Below are positions 1-12,015 of a stretch of DNA of 64,000 nucleotides, piece by piece (position 1 is the stretch's first letter; each line of letters begins with the position of its first letter). The notes beneath the pieces were generated by a model. The model was not told the origin of the DNA. It saw nothing but the letters and a program-made list of their open reading frames with translations, and ran no database searches. Source of the DNA: Castanea sativa (lineage: Eukaryota; Streptophyta; Magnoliopsida; Fagales; Fagaceae); the NCBI RefSeq assembly GCF_040712315.1, contig NC_134015.1:22445614-22509613 (forward strand). Reading direction: 5' to 3'. The position numbers were made by a program, and so were the translations under genes.

Positions 1-505
1 TTGTAATAAGTTCTCCCAGCACTCCATAGCGGCAAAGAATGTTATATTTTAGGAACCAGGCTACCACTGCTTGAGTGACGCTTTTATACGAAGCGGCTTT
101 TACCCATTTTGTAAAATAATCGATGGCCACTAAGATGTACTCGTGACCATTTGAAGCTTTCGGAGTCACGGGTCCGATGACATCCATACTCTAGGCTGAG
201 AAGGGCCATGGTGCTACTAAAGAGTGCAAAGGCTGAGGAGGAGCATTCTTCCTGTCTTGATAGGCTTGGCAATGATGGCATGTGCTTACATGTCTAATGC
301 AATCACTTTCCAAGGTGAGCCAATAATATTTGGCTCCCATAATCTTAAGGGCCAACAAGGATCCACTAGAATGTGCTTCGAGTAAGCCTTCATGCATCTC
401 TTCCATAAGATAATTATCCTCAGAGGCATCTAAGCATCGAAGCAAGGTAGAATCATGGTTCCTTTTGTACACGACTTCTCTACTCAAGAAAAATTGGTAG
501 ACCAT
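1..505 (-). pseudogene. integrase N-terminal part (HHCC zinc finger and start of catalytic core)
   Basis: The minus-strand frame from about 505 downwards shows the integrase HHCC zinc module: a His pair (HEGLLEAH) followed about 30 residues later by CHHC, then a proline-rich linker ending WPFSA. A stop codon sits where the family normally has a Trp or Gly just before the core. After it the frame resumes with MDVIGP, holding the first catalytic Asp, and DYFTKWV. The rest of the DDE core lies outside the window. Family knowledge: integrase joins the cDNA copy to the host chromosome. This copy is broken and truncated by the window edge. Confidence 0.85.
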
Positions 506-789
506 GCACCGAATGAACTTCTTTCACTGTCCATTGCACTAAACGGGTATTTACTGTTCTTGATATAAGCCTTGATATCATGGTACCATGGCTTTCCATC
601 GGCTTTGACTTCGACACTCATTCATTCTTCTATGTTCATGCAATAGGCTGGAATGCCATGAACTTCTATACATAATTGTCGCATATCATCTCCTTCTAAT
701 AACTTGACCATGCTAGCCAAGGCAGCCAGGGCGTCTGCAAATTGGTTGTGTACTCGGGGCAAATAGGTAAATGTGATGTTTCAGAACTT

Positions 790-1090
790 TGGAATCAAGC
801 GATTGACACATTTCTAATACGGGATCAACTTGGTGTCTCGGGCTTGCCATTTTCCTTCGATTTAGGAGATGATTAGCAGGGAATCTCCAAAGACGCTCAA
901 CTCATAGGCTTCGAACTCTAGGGCCAGTTGCAGGCCAACTATGCACGCTTCATATTCTGTGATGTTGTTGGTGCAATCGAAAATCAGCTTAACTGAAACA
1001 GGGATTTGTTGGCCCTTGGGGGAAACTAAGACTGCTCCCACTCCATTTCCCGTAGAATTGGCGACTCCATCAAAATAAAGCTTCCAACGT
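790..1090 (-). pseudogene. second, archaeal-type RNase H domain of the gypsy element
   Basis: Reading the minus strand from about 1080 gives YFDGVAN, then TEYEAC about 35 residues later, then FGDSLLI. These hold the Asp, Glu and Asp expected of an RNase H active site. In-frame stops follow soon after FGDSLLI and again about 15 residues on. It lies between the ordinary gypsy RNase H (1090-1690) and integrase, the position of the extra RNase H of Tat-lineage elements. Its role would be removing the RNA strand during reverse transcription. The lineage call depends mainly on this domain and its place. Confidence 0.75.
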
Positions 1091-2690
1091 CATAGTTCCA
1101 CATTATCTAGTTTTGGCTCTAGTGCCATGACATCCTCATTAGGGAAGAAGGATTTTGAAAGTTTTGGATCATTCAGCGGCTGGTCCGCTAAGTAGTCGGC
1201 TATGGCCTGGCCCTTGATGGCCTTTCTCGTCATAAACACAATGTCGAATTCAAAGAGCAACACTTGCCAACCGGAGATCTTCCCTGTAAGAGTTGGCTTT
1301 TCAAAGATGTACTTAATGGGATCCATGTGGGAAATGAGTCGCGTCGTGTAGTAGAGCATGTACTACCGTAATTTGTACGAGACCTACACTAAGGCGCAAC
1401 ACGTCTTCTCAATGGCAATGCAGTTGATCTCACAGCTGGTGAACTTCTTGCTTAAGTAGTAAATCACCTTTTCTTTTTTATCGGACTCAGTTAGCTAGCC
1501 TAACATGCAACCCATGGAGGTTTCTTGTACCGCTAGGTAGAGGATCAACGAATATCCCAACATCGGGGGAACTAGAACATGAGAGTTCAACAAATACTGC
1601 TTGATCTTGTCAAAGGCCATTTGGCACTCATCTGTTGATTTTATCTTTGTGTCCTTCAAGAGCTTGAATAGTTGATCACATGTGGCGGTCAACTGTGCTA
1701 TGAAACGAGTTTTGTAATTAACCTTTCCTCAAAAGCTGCAAATTTGTTTCTCGGTTTGCGGTGTCAACATGTCCCAGATAGCTTGGACTTTTGCTGGGTT
1801 CACTTCAATTCCTCTTTGGCTAAATATAAAGCCGAGAAATTTCCCTGAACTAGCTCCGAAGACGCACTTGTTATGGTTTAGTCTCAATCTATAATTAACG
1901 AGGTGCTTGAACAGCTTTCTCAAATCTACCAAATGATCCCGAGAAGTGCAGGATTTGGCGATCATATTGTCTATGTAGACTTCAATCTCTTTATGCATCA
2001 TATCATGGAACAAGGTTACCATGGCTCGTTGGTAAGTAGCACTGGTGTTCTTTAAGCCGAATGGCATGACATCATATGCATAGGTTCCTTAATGAGTGGT
2101 AAATGTTGTCTTGGCTTTGTCTTCCTCTGCCATCTTCATCTAATTATAACCAGAGAATCCATCCATAAAGGAGAAGAACATGTTGGTGGAGGTATTATTG
2201 ATTAGTGTATCGATCTACGACAATTGGAAATTGTCCTTGGGGCTGGCCCAATTCAGATCTTTGTAATGAACACATATGCGTACTTTCCCGTCTTTCTTAG
2301 GCATGAGAACAATGTTGGTGACCCAATCTGAGTAGGCTATCGCGGTAAGGAAACCGGCTTTCAACTGCTTTTCTACTTCCTCATTGATCTTCAAAATGAT
2401 CTCAGATTTCATCCTTTGAAGAGCTTACTGCACTAGAGGGTATTCTGGCTTAACTGAAATTCTGTGCACGACAATCTTAGTATTCAACCCTGGCATATCT
2501 TGGTAGGACCAAGCAAATATCTCTTTGAACTCTTTGAGTAGCGCTATGAGCTCAAGCTTCATGTCTTTAGGAAAGTTTACCCGAATCTTAACGAGTTTTT
2601 CATTTTTGCCTTCATCGGCAAGGTTAATCACCTTTGTCTCTTCTATGTTGGGCTTGGACCCTTCACTCTCTCTGTTTAGAGCTTCCAAAA
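1090..2690 (-). pseudogene. reverse transcriptase and gypsy-type RNase H
   Basis: Several minus-strand segments in series cover the RT fingers (KKDGKVRICVHYKDLN, about 2320-2250), the palm (MPFGLKNTSATYQRAM, about 2067), the active-site strand (VYIDNMI, about 1980) and the thumb/connection (GKFLGF, about 1830). RNase H pieces follow at 1692-1495 and 1359-1090 (IADYLADQP near the end). The active site reads YIDN, so the second Asp of the usual Y/F-x-D-D is Asn; with the many stops this marks a dead polymerase. It would have copied element RNA to DNA in a virus-like particle. Confidence 0.88.
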
Positions 2691-3679
2691 TATCACAAGG
2701 TAAATCGAAATCTCCTCTAATCTTTCAATATCATGATTAAACTCTATTGTCTCATTCATATCATTAATATCCTTGTTATGGCAATAGGATCATGTACCTG
2801 CTGGGGAATTAGAATTGATCCTATAGGACGAAACATATACAAGGAAACATAAGACAATTTGCACACACATATTCATAGGAAAGCAAATAAAGAGATAAAT
2901 ACAAGAATTTCCTTAATAATACACTGGATCATTTCATTAATGGATTATAGATAGGGAGATAACAAAGTTCATGCCTGATAATGATAAAAAGGAAAATGTT
3001 TTTTTTTTTTATAATCTTTTTGGGAAATAAACTGGGGAAATGCAAACAAGAAATGTAGAAAATAGGAAATAAACATGCAAAACAAATTAGATATGCTATT
3101 CCAACTCTTTCGGTCAATTAGAGGACCCATCCACACGATGATGGAATACTCCTTACTTAGCTGGTGCAACCATAAAGCAGGGCTCGATGGTCCAATGGCC
3201 TACTGTCTCGCTTAGCACACGAGACCTAATAGTGGAAGTCAGATCATCCCCGGGGGATATGATGACATTCATTGAGAATTATTTAGGGCACAAGGGGATG
3301 AGACAAGCTAGATCTTATTCCTCCTTGCATGATTCTTGTGCCATTTCTGATCTAATGACCTCGGTCAGAGTCGAAAAAGTGACCCTGATGTGGGGAATGG
3401 ACATCCCTTGGCAAGTGCACTTCCTTTTCTTTCCTCTAGAAGCCTGGACAAGTTCTTCATCGAAGGGGTCGTAGCCTAGACCGAATCATTCTTTGTTGTC
3501 TGGGAGTTCAATCAAAGAAGCTTTCCCATGTCCTACAGCACTGAGGCCTTGGCCTAACTGATAGCCAAATTTGAGCATTTCCTTGGTAGCCATTAAAGTA
3601 GAGGAGGGCCATGTCAACTCGAGTTCTAGAGCTCTGAAGATCATGGAGACTATCTTGAAACTATGAAAAGTTACCTCCA

Positions 3680-4230
3680 GAAAGGCATTAGCACCAATGT
3701 AGGGGATAGAAGTCTCCTTGAAGATGGTTAGGGGCTCTTTAGCCATAATAGTGATAATTTGATCCTCGGTGGGGAACTTGAGTCTTCGATGAAGGGTAGA
3801 AGCAACTACGCCCGCGGCATGTAGCTAATTCCAATTGCTAATTCAATCTCACCTTGCACTTCTTGAAGAGTGCCATTAAAGGCTCTAATGATCATGGTAG
3901 TAGGGCAGATAAGAGAGGTATCTACATTTAGGTGCTCTATCGTAGACATCAGGCACACATTTAAGGCTGATCCATTGTCAATTAGTGCTCTAGAGACGAT
4001 CATATCTTCACACTTTACCATAATGTACATGGGCAAAGTACGCTTTCTACCTTCTGGTGGTAGCTCATCATCTGTAAAGGAAATCTGGTTAGTGGCCAAC
4101 ACCATTAAGACTATACCCTCAAAGGAAGATTCTATGACACCTGTAGGAACACATGTCTCTTTCAAGACTTTCAAGAGAGCCTCACGGTGGACATTGGAGG
4201 ATAGCAATAGCACTAAGATAAAAATCTAAG
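3680..4230 (-). pseudogene. retroelement aspartic protease region
   Basis: The minus-strand frame 4213-3806 contains ALIDNGSALNVC, matching the plant gypsy protease pattern around the catalytic Asp (D-x-G-S), followed by IEHL and an IRAFNG motif typical of the second half of the domain; a short related frame follows at 3746-3486. The first catalytic position reads DNGS rather than the common DTGS or DSGS. Protease would cut the Gag-Pol polyprotein. Stops between pieces show the copy is not functional. Confidence 0.75.
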
Positions 4231-5189
4231 CTAATGACTTGCTTAGTTGTTGAATCACACTGTATTCTGAGTTTCTGATAATTTTCAAGAATTCCTCGAC
4301 TTCTTCAGTTGTAACTGTATTCCTGATGGGCTCAGCTGTACTCTTACCAATCTCTTTCCTTCTCTTTTCTAGCTCCTCGGGGGTATAGCAGCATCCACTC
4401 CTAGTAAGCCCAAATAGACTTAAAGAGATGTTGGAGCAGACCTCCTCTTTTTTGGTTCAAGTGGAGATCAGGGACACATCGTATTTCCAGGGGAAATAAT
4501 GGTTATCCTCATAAGGGAACAACTTCGGCATGCAAATGATAACACCCTCCTGAGTTTGCAAATTGGGCGCTATGGAGAACATCTTCGGATTAATGATCAC
4601 CGGACTTGGCAGAATGGCCTCAAGGGCTTTTGAGCCGGATACCCCAGAGATTCCTAAGGTAGGCTTTGGTAGAATAAGAGGATCGAAACCTAGGATAACG
4701 GGAACAATAGCGGTTCCTTCCTAAACTGATGATGAAGCTGGCCCTGCGATTGTAGGCAATGCAAGAACTAAAGGAGTCAATCCCTCGATAGCTAGCAGGG
4801 CTTGCCCTTTTCCTGAATCTAATGACCCTGATTCTGCAGGTGATTCTATGATCTCCTTAATGGCTACTAAAGAGGGAGGTACTGAAGTAACCTTACCAAG
4901 GCAGTTCTGTAGATATTCGTCCCAATCTTTTCTTGACCCAACTGATATAGCACTATAGCTAGTTCCTGACTAGGCAGCTGGAGGACACAGGCTGGCTGCC
5001 ATGCAATTGCCTCTTCGTACAATTTCTCTTTCAATCCAAATGATACCATGGTCGGCTAGACTCTGAACTTGTGCTCAGAGCACTTTATAGTCAAACAAGG
5101 CATGCTTGTCTCCACTGTCACAGAATGAGCAAATTCCCCAATCATATCTTGGGGCTTCTATACCTTTAAGATTGAGGTGACTCTCTTGG

Positions 5190-6740
5190 ACCAAGGCTTA
5201 GAGCAGGGCCCTCCATAGGAATGACGGTGAGAAGAAATCTGGAACCCTTTCTTCCTCTGTGATGATGGCGTTCACATTCCCTTCCTGATGGGGAGGCAAA
5301 GGGTTGGTGATGATGTTTGGAGCGGCTGCATTATCAAACTGTATCAACTTCTTGTAGATGAGATCCTGGACATGATTTCTCAACTGGTAGCATTCCTCTA
5401 GAGTATGCCCTTCGGCCCTAAAATGGTGTTCACACTTCTTGGACGGATCAAAGCCAGGTGGTGGAAGGCTTTCTCTAGGCCTGGAAACTATCGGGGTCAC
5501 TAGCTTCCTCTCCAGCAAGTAAGCATAAAGATTTGCCATGGGCATAGGTAATGGAGTGTACTTCTGATTTTCCCTCCTAAAGGGACGAGGCAGGTCTGAC
5601 CTCCCTCTTTGATTAAAGGCTCGGTTAGGTGCTTTAGTAGACTGAGCCTATTGCTGATAAGGTTTATTAGCTGGGGTTGCATAAGCAGAAGTAATACCAC
5701 TAGGCCTTTCTGATGTGTTGTCAACCATGTGTACATCAGCTTCCTTAGTCTTGCGGCCGGTCATTTTCTTAACTGGTTGCTCAACCATGAAACTCAAGGA
5801 TTCAAGCTCCACAATCTTCTTGCTCTTAATACCCTTGTCAATGCGCTCCCCAATAGGGATAAGGCTAGCAAAATGAGTGACTTGGGTGTTGATCATCATT
5901 TCATAGTAAGGAGGCTTGAGGTTGTCAATGAACCATTTGATCATCTCATTTTCCATCATGGGTGGTTGCACTTGTGCGACTAGCTCATGCCACATCTGGG
6001 CATATTCTTAGAAAGATTTCCCACTCTTCTTTTCCGTTCTCATAAGGACCGTGCGGTTGAGAGCTATCTTGGTGTTAACCCAGTAGTATTCCAAGAAAGA
6101 GTTGGCCACTTCCCTCTAGCTAGAGGTCTTTTCCAATCTCACATACCATGTGGCTGTGGGGCCGGCCAAACTCTCAGGAAAGATCTGGAAAAACGGAGGG
6201 TGATTATCCCTATAGGGAGCCATCTTCCTACAAAACATGTGCAAGTGTGCACAAGGGTCTCAAATACCATCATACTTGATGAACTCAGGTGCCTTGAACT
6301 TAGGAGGCATAATGACCTAAGGGAAGTTGGTCAGACTATCTAGATCAACACTTTCATGGGCACTGGAGCCCTTTATGATATGAAGCTTTTCAGTTAGAGT
6401 TTCCACTTGGCTCTTGACTTGGTTAATCCCAGATTCGGGGTTGTTGTAGAAGGATATGTTTCTTGGTCATTGCCTTGGGGCGGTACAGTGTGGCCTTGAT
6501 CCTGTCTTGATGGGGGCTGATTTTCATTCTCAATTTGGGGACCTCTTTGACTTTGACCAGAGCAATTTTGTCCTCCAACAACCAGTTGTTGCAACATACG
6601 CATCACTTCTAACATTTTCTCTTTTAGAAGAGTAATTTCCTGAGCATTTTCCTCACGGAGAGAAGAACCACATAGGTCTAAGCACATAGGGATGTGAAAG
6701 CATAGATCTAGACATATAGGCATAGAAACATGCATGTAAA
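5190..6740 (-). pseudogene. gag remnant of the gypsy element
   Basis: Minus-strand pieces in order: an N-terminal Gln-rich, coiled-coil-prone part (6735-6394), the retrotransposon gag core (about 6340-5650, with WFIDNLKPPYYEMMI), and a C-terminal piece (5545-5198) with CEHHFRAEGHTLEECYQL, the C-x3-H-x4-H-x4-C-like finger typical of this gypsy group, then HKVQDLI-like residues (here NHVQDLIYKK). Gag forms the particle and binds element RNA. Frame shifts separate the pieces. Confidence 0.8.
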
Positions 6741-7260
6741 CATGTAGATCCTAGCACATAAACATGGAAGAACATGAATGCAAGCATATAAGCATATGAA
6801 GACAAGGATCTAACCATATAGCATGGAAACATGCACATAAACACATAGATCCAAGCAAGGCATAGCCAATAACATTATGCAAGCATGTGAGCATATAACC
6901 CTAACATCAACACAGAACGAAAAGGGGAACAAAACATGGCATAAAGCATAAAACATGTAGATCGAGACAAATAACATATAGACAAGCATAGAAGAACATG
7001 GATCTAAGCTAAAAACGTGCTAGGAGCATGATAAAGCAAGAAACATTCTAAGGAAAGCAATAAATCATGTAATTAAGGAAAAAAGAGCAAGATAAATGCT
7101 AGAAAAAGATTTAGGGGGTTAGGGTTGTGGATAGTAGCTGAAAAGCTACATCCACACCCCTAAACCCCAAATCCAAAGTGTAGAACCAAGGAGAAGAAGA
7201 TTAGGTGCAAGAACAATACCTTGTATTTTTGGTGAAAAAGGAAGAATCAAGAGGCTTTGA

Positions 7261-7268
7261 TGTGTGTG

Positions 7269-7299
<31 letters not shown>

Positions 7300-7302
7300 T
7301 TG
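7261..7302. repeat. (TG)n followed by poly-T
   Basis: About 11 TG units followed by a run of about 18 T, inside the leader of the gypsy element. Confidence 0.95.
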
Positions 7303-7445
7303 CTTGGAAGAGAGAAAAAATGTGCAAACAGTGTCTAGGCAGAGAGCAAAATTCAGAAAATTTCTTCCTCTTGGTTTGGGGGGTAGGCGTGCTTTTCGAG
7401 GGGGTGGCCCTTGTAGGGCTGCCACCTTGAAAGCTCAGCTAATTG

Positions 7446-7462
7446 GGTTGATCCTGACACCA
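7446..7462 (-). other. candidate primer binding site of the gypsy element
   Basis: On the minus strand, TGGTGTCAGGATCAACC starts one base after an LTR ending in CA. A TGG start next to an LTR end is the usual form of a tRNA primer site. I did not match it to a particular tRNA. Confidence 0.5.
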
Positions 7463-7463
7463 T

Positions 7464-7915
7464 TGAAAAAATCTTGACTTCTTCATTCTGAAAAGGTATG
7501 GAACTTGAAAATCCAATGGTCAAATCGAAAGTCATGGCTCTCGAAAGTTAGTGGTGCATCAATCGATGTGTTATCTCGGTTTTAATGATATCTCGGGCTT
7601 TCTAGCTCCGATTTTGACGTGTGAAAAGTCTTTGGAAAGAAAATTTGATAATCTTTGCAGTAGGGTTGGTTTCAACCTGTTTTAATGGCCAGATCGAAAT
7701 CAGGGTTTCTGGGTCCACTAGCGGTGTTTTGGTCATTTTGGCTGGAAAAGGCACTTTGGGTGATTTAGTGTCCGAACGGGTTATGCCATGTCATTCTAGA
7801 TGTTCTTGACGCCCCATGGAGGGAAAATAATATTTTTTGATTTTTTGGGGTTCGGCATGCAAATCGAGGGCGGACAAAATACGATATCAATAATATATGA
7901 CAAGTATAATTGGCA
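7464..7915 (-). repeat. 5' LTR of the gypsy element (candidate)
   Basis: Minus-strand sequence beginning TGCCAATTATACTTG and ending TTTTTTCA, immediately upstream of the candidate primer site, about 452 bp. The partner LTR lies outside the window, so the ends are inferred from TG...CA and context only. Confidence 0.5.
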
Positions 7916-8078
7916 TGTAATCCCACACATATGGGATGGGTCCACTAGCGAACCCAAGGGGGCCATGGCTCCCCCCTGAGTTTTGAAAATTTCCCTTCAT
8001 AATAGTACTTAAAGAAATTGTTTTTATACAAATTGGAAAAAATTTAATCACCTACCTCCTCCGAGATTTTTTACCAAA

Positions 8079-8141
<63 letters not shown>

Positions 8142-8462
8142 CATTCCAATCCTAAAAAACATGGCCCATTCTTGTGCCTAGAAACAAATTAACAATAACT
8201 AAAAACAAAAAATCCCGTATTAATTAGGAGACCATGCTAATTAAATTAGGACTCAAAAATCTAAATAAATACACACAAATGGCACCATCAACTTCAAATC
8301 ACAACCTTTTACTCCCAAATAAAATCTGAATTTATTTTAAAAACAATTTCCCATACGCCAGTGCAAGTGGGACTCTGATCCATGATCCCTTTAAGTCTTT
8401 GACACCATTGAAGTCTTAAGTCTCCTGACCAGTTGAGTTTGAGTGGTGACTGGTGAGCCATA

Positions 8463-8496
<34 letters not shown>

Positions 8497-8511
8497 GAAT
8501 TGCAACTTTAA

Positions 8512-9198
8512 GGGTATGTTTGTTTGGAGGGATGTTAGGGGGGATGAAAAATTGAGAAGAGAAAGTAAAGAGAAAACTTTTTTAGTGTATTTGGTTGGGA
8601 GGGAGAGAGGAAAGAAAAATAGTAGGGCTCGAGTATTTTCTCCCCAGGCCTACCAAAATGTTTTATTCCCAAAATGGGGAGAAAACAAAGGGGGAAAGCT
8701 CAATGGAAGAAAATGACGAAAATGCTCATGGGCACTTGCACATGGGTTTCGCCCCGTTGGTTTCTTTTTCCTTCGATTTTTGTTTCGGTTTTTCGTTTTG
8801 TTTTGTTTTTCCTACTTTTTTTTTTGTTTTTTTTTTCCTGGCTTGTACTTCTCAGTAGTGTTTTATTCTTTTTCTTTTTGTGCTCATCTTTCTTTGGATT
8901 GTGCTATTTAAAAAAAAAAAATTGAAGTGATTATACACAATTATTTTTTAATTAAAAAAAATGTGTTACTTTTTTGCTTAATTTAATGGGGACATAATTG
9001 TAAATTTATATCAACTTCATTTTCGATCCTCTCATTTTTCTTCTCAATCAAACAAATATGTTTTCCATCTTTCGACTTTTCCATCCTCCCAACTAAACAC
9101 AAATGAGACAAAACTAAATCTCTTCTATCCTCCCACTTTTTTATTCGTCCTAATTTTTTTATTCTCCTAATTTTCCACTCTTCCAACAAAATGGATCC
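8512..9198. mobile_element. Tourist-like (PIF/Harbinger) MITE
   Basis: The left end GGGTATGTTTGTTTGG and the reverse-complemented right end GGATCCATTTTGTTGG agree at about 10 of 16 positions and are flanked by TAA on both sides (8509-8511 and 9199-9201). A 3-bp TAA/TTA duplication is the PIF/Harbinger signature. The interior is low complexity (poly-T, GGGAGG) with no real ORF. A preceding (CT)n tract lies at about 8466-8495. Confidence 0.6.
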
Positions 9199-9571
9199 TA
9201 AGTTTGAGACCCTTTCAAGTTTTGTAATATTTGTTGAAGTAGAGTAAAGTGCAATTGATAAATTGTGTGGTTTGAAATTAAAGTTATCACTAGACTAGAC
9301 TAGGCTTTATTTATCTTATTTTTTTTGTTAAGTTTGTGCTTTCCAACTAAGCAACTATTAGTAGACTCTCTAGACAATATTATAGTAATTTATTATAATT
9401 TGATAGTAGTAATTTTTGTTAATTGTTTGTTTAATTGATATTAGTGGCTTGACCAAATAAGTTAAATTACTGTTATAGACTTTTTTATTCTATCAATTCA
9501 AGAAATTGAAGATTATAAAATTCAATATTCTAATTTTCAAATTGTGAATAATTTATGGGGAACCATCTATC

Positions 9572-9697
9572 ATTGATGCATATTTTAAAAGAAAAAGTGT
9601 TACAGACTTAGAGGTTAATGCACAATCCTTTATATCAAATGTTGAAACTTCAAGTGCCGAAACACTTAGAATAGCTCAAAGATTTGAACGTAAATAA
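9572..9697 (+). pseudogene. hAT transposase N-terminal fragment
   Basis: The + frame reads IDAYFKRKSVTDLE and continues for 41 codons to a TAA, with an Ala/Glu/Ser-rich tail. A start of the form M-x-x-[YF]-F-K-R-K is typical of hAT transposases with MYM/TTF-type zinc fingers. The zinc finger and catalytic core are absent. Context inside hAT-like ends supports the call. Confidence 0.5.
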
Positions 9698-9902
9698 ACA
9701 AATATTGTTCCCATAAAGTGATTGCTAAATAATTTAGTTTAGAATCAATTATACATGATTTTAATACCATGAAGGAGCGCAGGGCACAACTTTGTTGAGT
9801 GAAAGTTAATTTATGAACTAATTTTTATTTTATTTTTTCACTTAAGAACTTTATTATATCTATCTTGGCCTCCTTAGAAAAATATTCTTGGCTTCGCCAT
9901 TG

Positions 9903-10756
9903 ATTGGGCAACCATACTACTCTCACATAATGAAATCATATTTTTTTTCCTTTACGAATAGGTGTAGGATGGCACGAAATCATGGAGAGACAAAACCAGG
10001 GAGTGGTAATGGCTCCGGCTATGGATGTAGGGATGAGTCGGCAGCTTGGAAGATTGGCTAGTATTCACTAAAGGCTCTAGAAATTTTTTAGGATGGTCGC
10101 TACAAAATTTAAATTATAAAAAATATAATAAAAAGAAAACTTAAATATATTAACGTCACCAAAAAAACAAACATGCAAAAACATGAAGTATTACAATGTC
10201 ATTTTACTAATAAAAAGAAAAGAAAAAATAGACAGACAGATAGAATGGGAACTGAGAATACTAAGATTAGAGTAATAAATTGAGAGATTCTGAAATGATG
10301 ATAGAGAAAAAAATGGAGAGAGAGAAACGAGTTTGGGGTGGTGCGAGTGTGGAGAGAGGCAGAGAGTAATGGATGATACTTGCTATGATTACGAGTCGAG
10401 TTGCCAAGAAGAGCAAAGCTCTTGTGAATGCAAAGTTAAGAAGAGTAGAGTTGCTGAAACAGTCAAGGAGAGCTTATGATCACAATATATCTTTTGGTGC
10501 TTTTTTTTAGGGAAAATGGAATTAGGGAATATAATTTAAGTAATGAGTTGATGATATATAGATTTAAATAATTGGAGATTTTAATTTTATAATTTTAATA
10601 GGCTTTTTGTTTAATAATTTGTTCACTTGTTGTTGTTTGCTCATCTTATTTTTATTTGGGTTATTTTTGCTCTTATCTAAGTTTTATTGTTTTTTTTTTC
10701 TCTTAAAGAATTAGGGATTATGTTTTGGGGACTAGAATAATTTTTGAAGAATTATT
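9903..10756. other. no gene seen; AT-rich intergenic sequence
   Basis: No convincing ORF, terminal repeat or RNA gene. A GA-rich patch occurs at about 10310-10370. Confidence 0.6.
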
Positions 10757-10905
10757 ACGTCCACAACATTTCCACATTAAATCTTATGTGACGAGCTATT
10801 ATTGGTAGATAAAAAAGTGATGTCAGTATTGAGGCAAAATTAGAATCAGTAACAATTAAACACTTATGATTTGTTGTAAAATCATTGTAAAAATGTTGTG
10901 GACAT
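10757..10905. mobile_element. short MITE with ATGTCCACAACATTTT-type inverted ends
   Basis: The left end ACGTCCACAACATTT and the right end AAATGTTGTGGACAT are inverted repeats with one mismatch. The element is 149 bp and non-coding. A second copy of the family is at 61378-61514. Confidence 0.75.
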
Positions 10906-11877
10906 ATCATTATTCTTATATTGTTTGAATCTTAATTCTTAATTCTCAATTTAGGGTATTCAATAGGATGGTCGAAATAGATTAATTTAGTATATAAATG
11001 TTTTTTTTTTTTTTCCAAGTCAGGTGTTCATGTTCATGTGAACACCCAAACTAGAATGTGAAGCCACCACTAACAAGTAACAATAAGTCGTTACACAAAA
11101 TCATAAAATTGAAACAAGACTATCCCATGTTTTTGGTTCTTAATTGCCATTACAGTAATTTCAAGTTTCAAGTCTCTAAGAGGAAAGTTTACACATATAT
11201 ACATTTAAATTATGTTAGAGTAGAAATTATATCTTGTATAAAAAATAAAAAATAAATCTTCTAGGATCTAGAATTCTCTGTTTGTATGTAAAGAGTCACC
11301 TTAAAAACTAAACAAATTAAGAGTTGGTTTTTTCTGGGAAACAAAGGGAACAAATTAAATAATATTTTTTCCCAAGTAATATATAAGTTGCGCAATTTCT
11401 TTGATCCTTATACGTAAGAATGATAATTAAAGGTTAAATTTGTTGCACACAAGTTGTTTTAGGCAGTTTTATGCATCTTAAAAAGCAACTATAATCATAA
11501 ATTGTGACTAGAAATCATGATTTACAAGTTGAAAATCGTGCTTGAAGTTAGAACTAATTGGGACCAAACTAGTTGAGAGTGGGGGCTGTCCAATCAGGTT
11601 TGTTCCAGGGTTTTACCAGACTTAACATACTGGTATGGTCTTAATAATGCAAGAGACAGATCAGATTGGATTGTAATTACCCTTGAAGTCACGATTTGAG
11701 TTACTTTTTGGGTGTGTAAAATACCTTGTATATAATAAACCCTACTCATTAAGCTTTGAACTTTTTTTTTTTTGGATAGAAATTAAGCTTTAAACTTAAT
11801 TCTTTGTTTTGTTAGTTTCTCATTGGAGAAAAAAGATGTAGCATCGTGTTATAATCTCCACCGCACCGCTTTAGGTT

Positions 11878-12015
11878 AAATGCGACAATATGCATGGGAC
11901 ATCATATCCCATTATGCATGGGACATCATATCCCATTATATATAATGCGACAATATGCATGGGACATCATATCCCATTATGCATGGGACATCATGTTATA
12001 ATATCCCATTATAAC
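11878..12015. repeat. tandem repeat of a palindromic ATGGGACATCATATCCCAT unit
   Basis: Four consecutive copies of a roughly 25-28-bp unit, arranged as a two-fold duplicated block of about 64 bp that begins AATGCGACAATATGCATGG. Each unit is an imperfect palindrome (ATGGGA...TCCCAT). A further half unit occurs at about 12108. No function is apparent. Confidence 0.85.

Larger units (their letters stand above)
1..7915 (-). mobile_element. Ty3/gypsy retrotransposon, Tat-type lineage, decayed, 3' end outside window
   Basis: Seen: read on the minus strand, the order is LTR (7915-7464), primer site, leader, gag, protease, reverse transcriptase, RNase H, a second RNase H and integrase, all within 7.9 kb, with the remaining integrase and 3' LTR beyond position 1. 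Known: a second, archaeal-type RNase H before integrase is a hallmark of the plant Tat/Retand/Ogre group. Every domain carries stop codons or frame changes, so the copy is not autonomous. The LTR assignment rests on TG...CA ends next to a primer site, without a second LTR to compare. Confidence 0.9.
7943..9902 (+). mobile_element. hAT-type DNA transposon remnant with a nested MITE
   Basis: The left end CACTAGCGAACCCAAG and the reverse complement of the right end CAATGGCGAAGCCAAG form an imperfect terminal inverted repeat (12 of 16). Both ends lead into G-rich GGGGGCC / GGAGGCC stretches seen at several hAT-like ends in this window. A short transposase-like piece (9572-9697) supports the hAT call. 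Flanking 8-mers are only weakly similar, so the target duplication has decayed. A Tourist-like MITE (8512-9198) and a (TA)n tract (about 8084-8138) lie inside. Confidence 0.6.

Noticed and set aside
7205..7477. 90-codon plus-strand frame with poly-Phe
   Set aside because: Antisense of the gypsy leader over a (TG)n and poly-T tract; no domain.
1..7915. Intact autonomous gypsy element
   Set aside because: Every domain has stops or shifts, and the RT active site is changed.
8516..8925. Overlapping plus-strand frames ending in Phe-rich tails
   Set aside because: They lie wholly within the Tourist-like MITE and translate poly-T and GGGAGA tracts.
11878..12015. CRISPR-like palindromic repeats
   Set aside because: No spacers of constant length; tandem units only.
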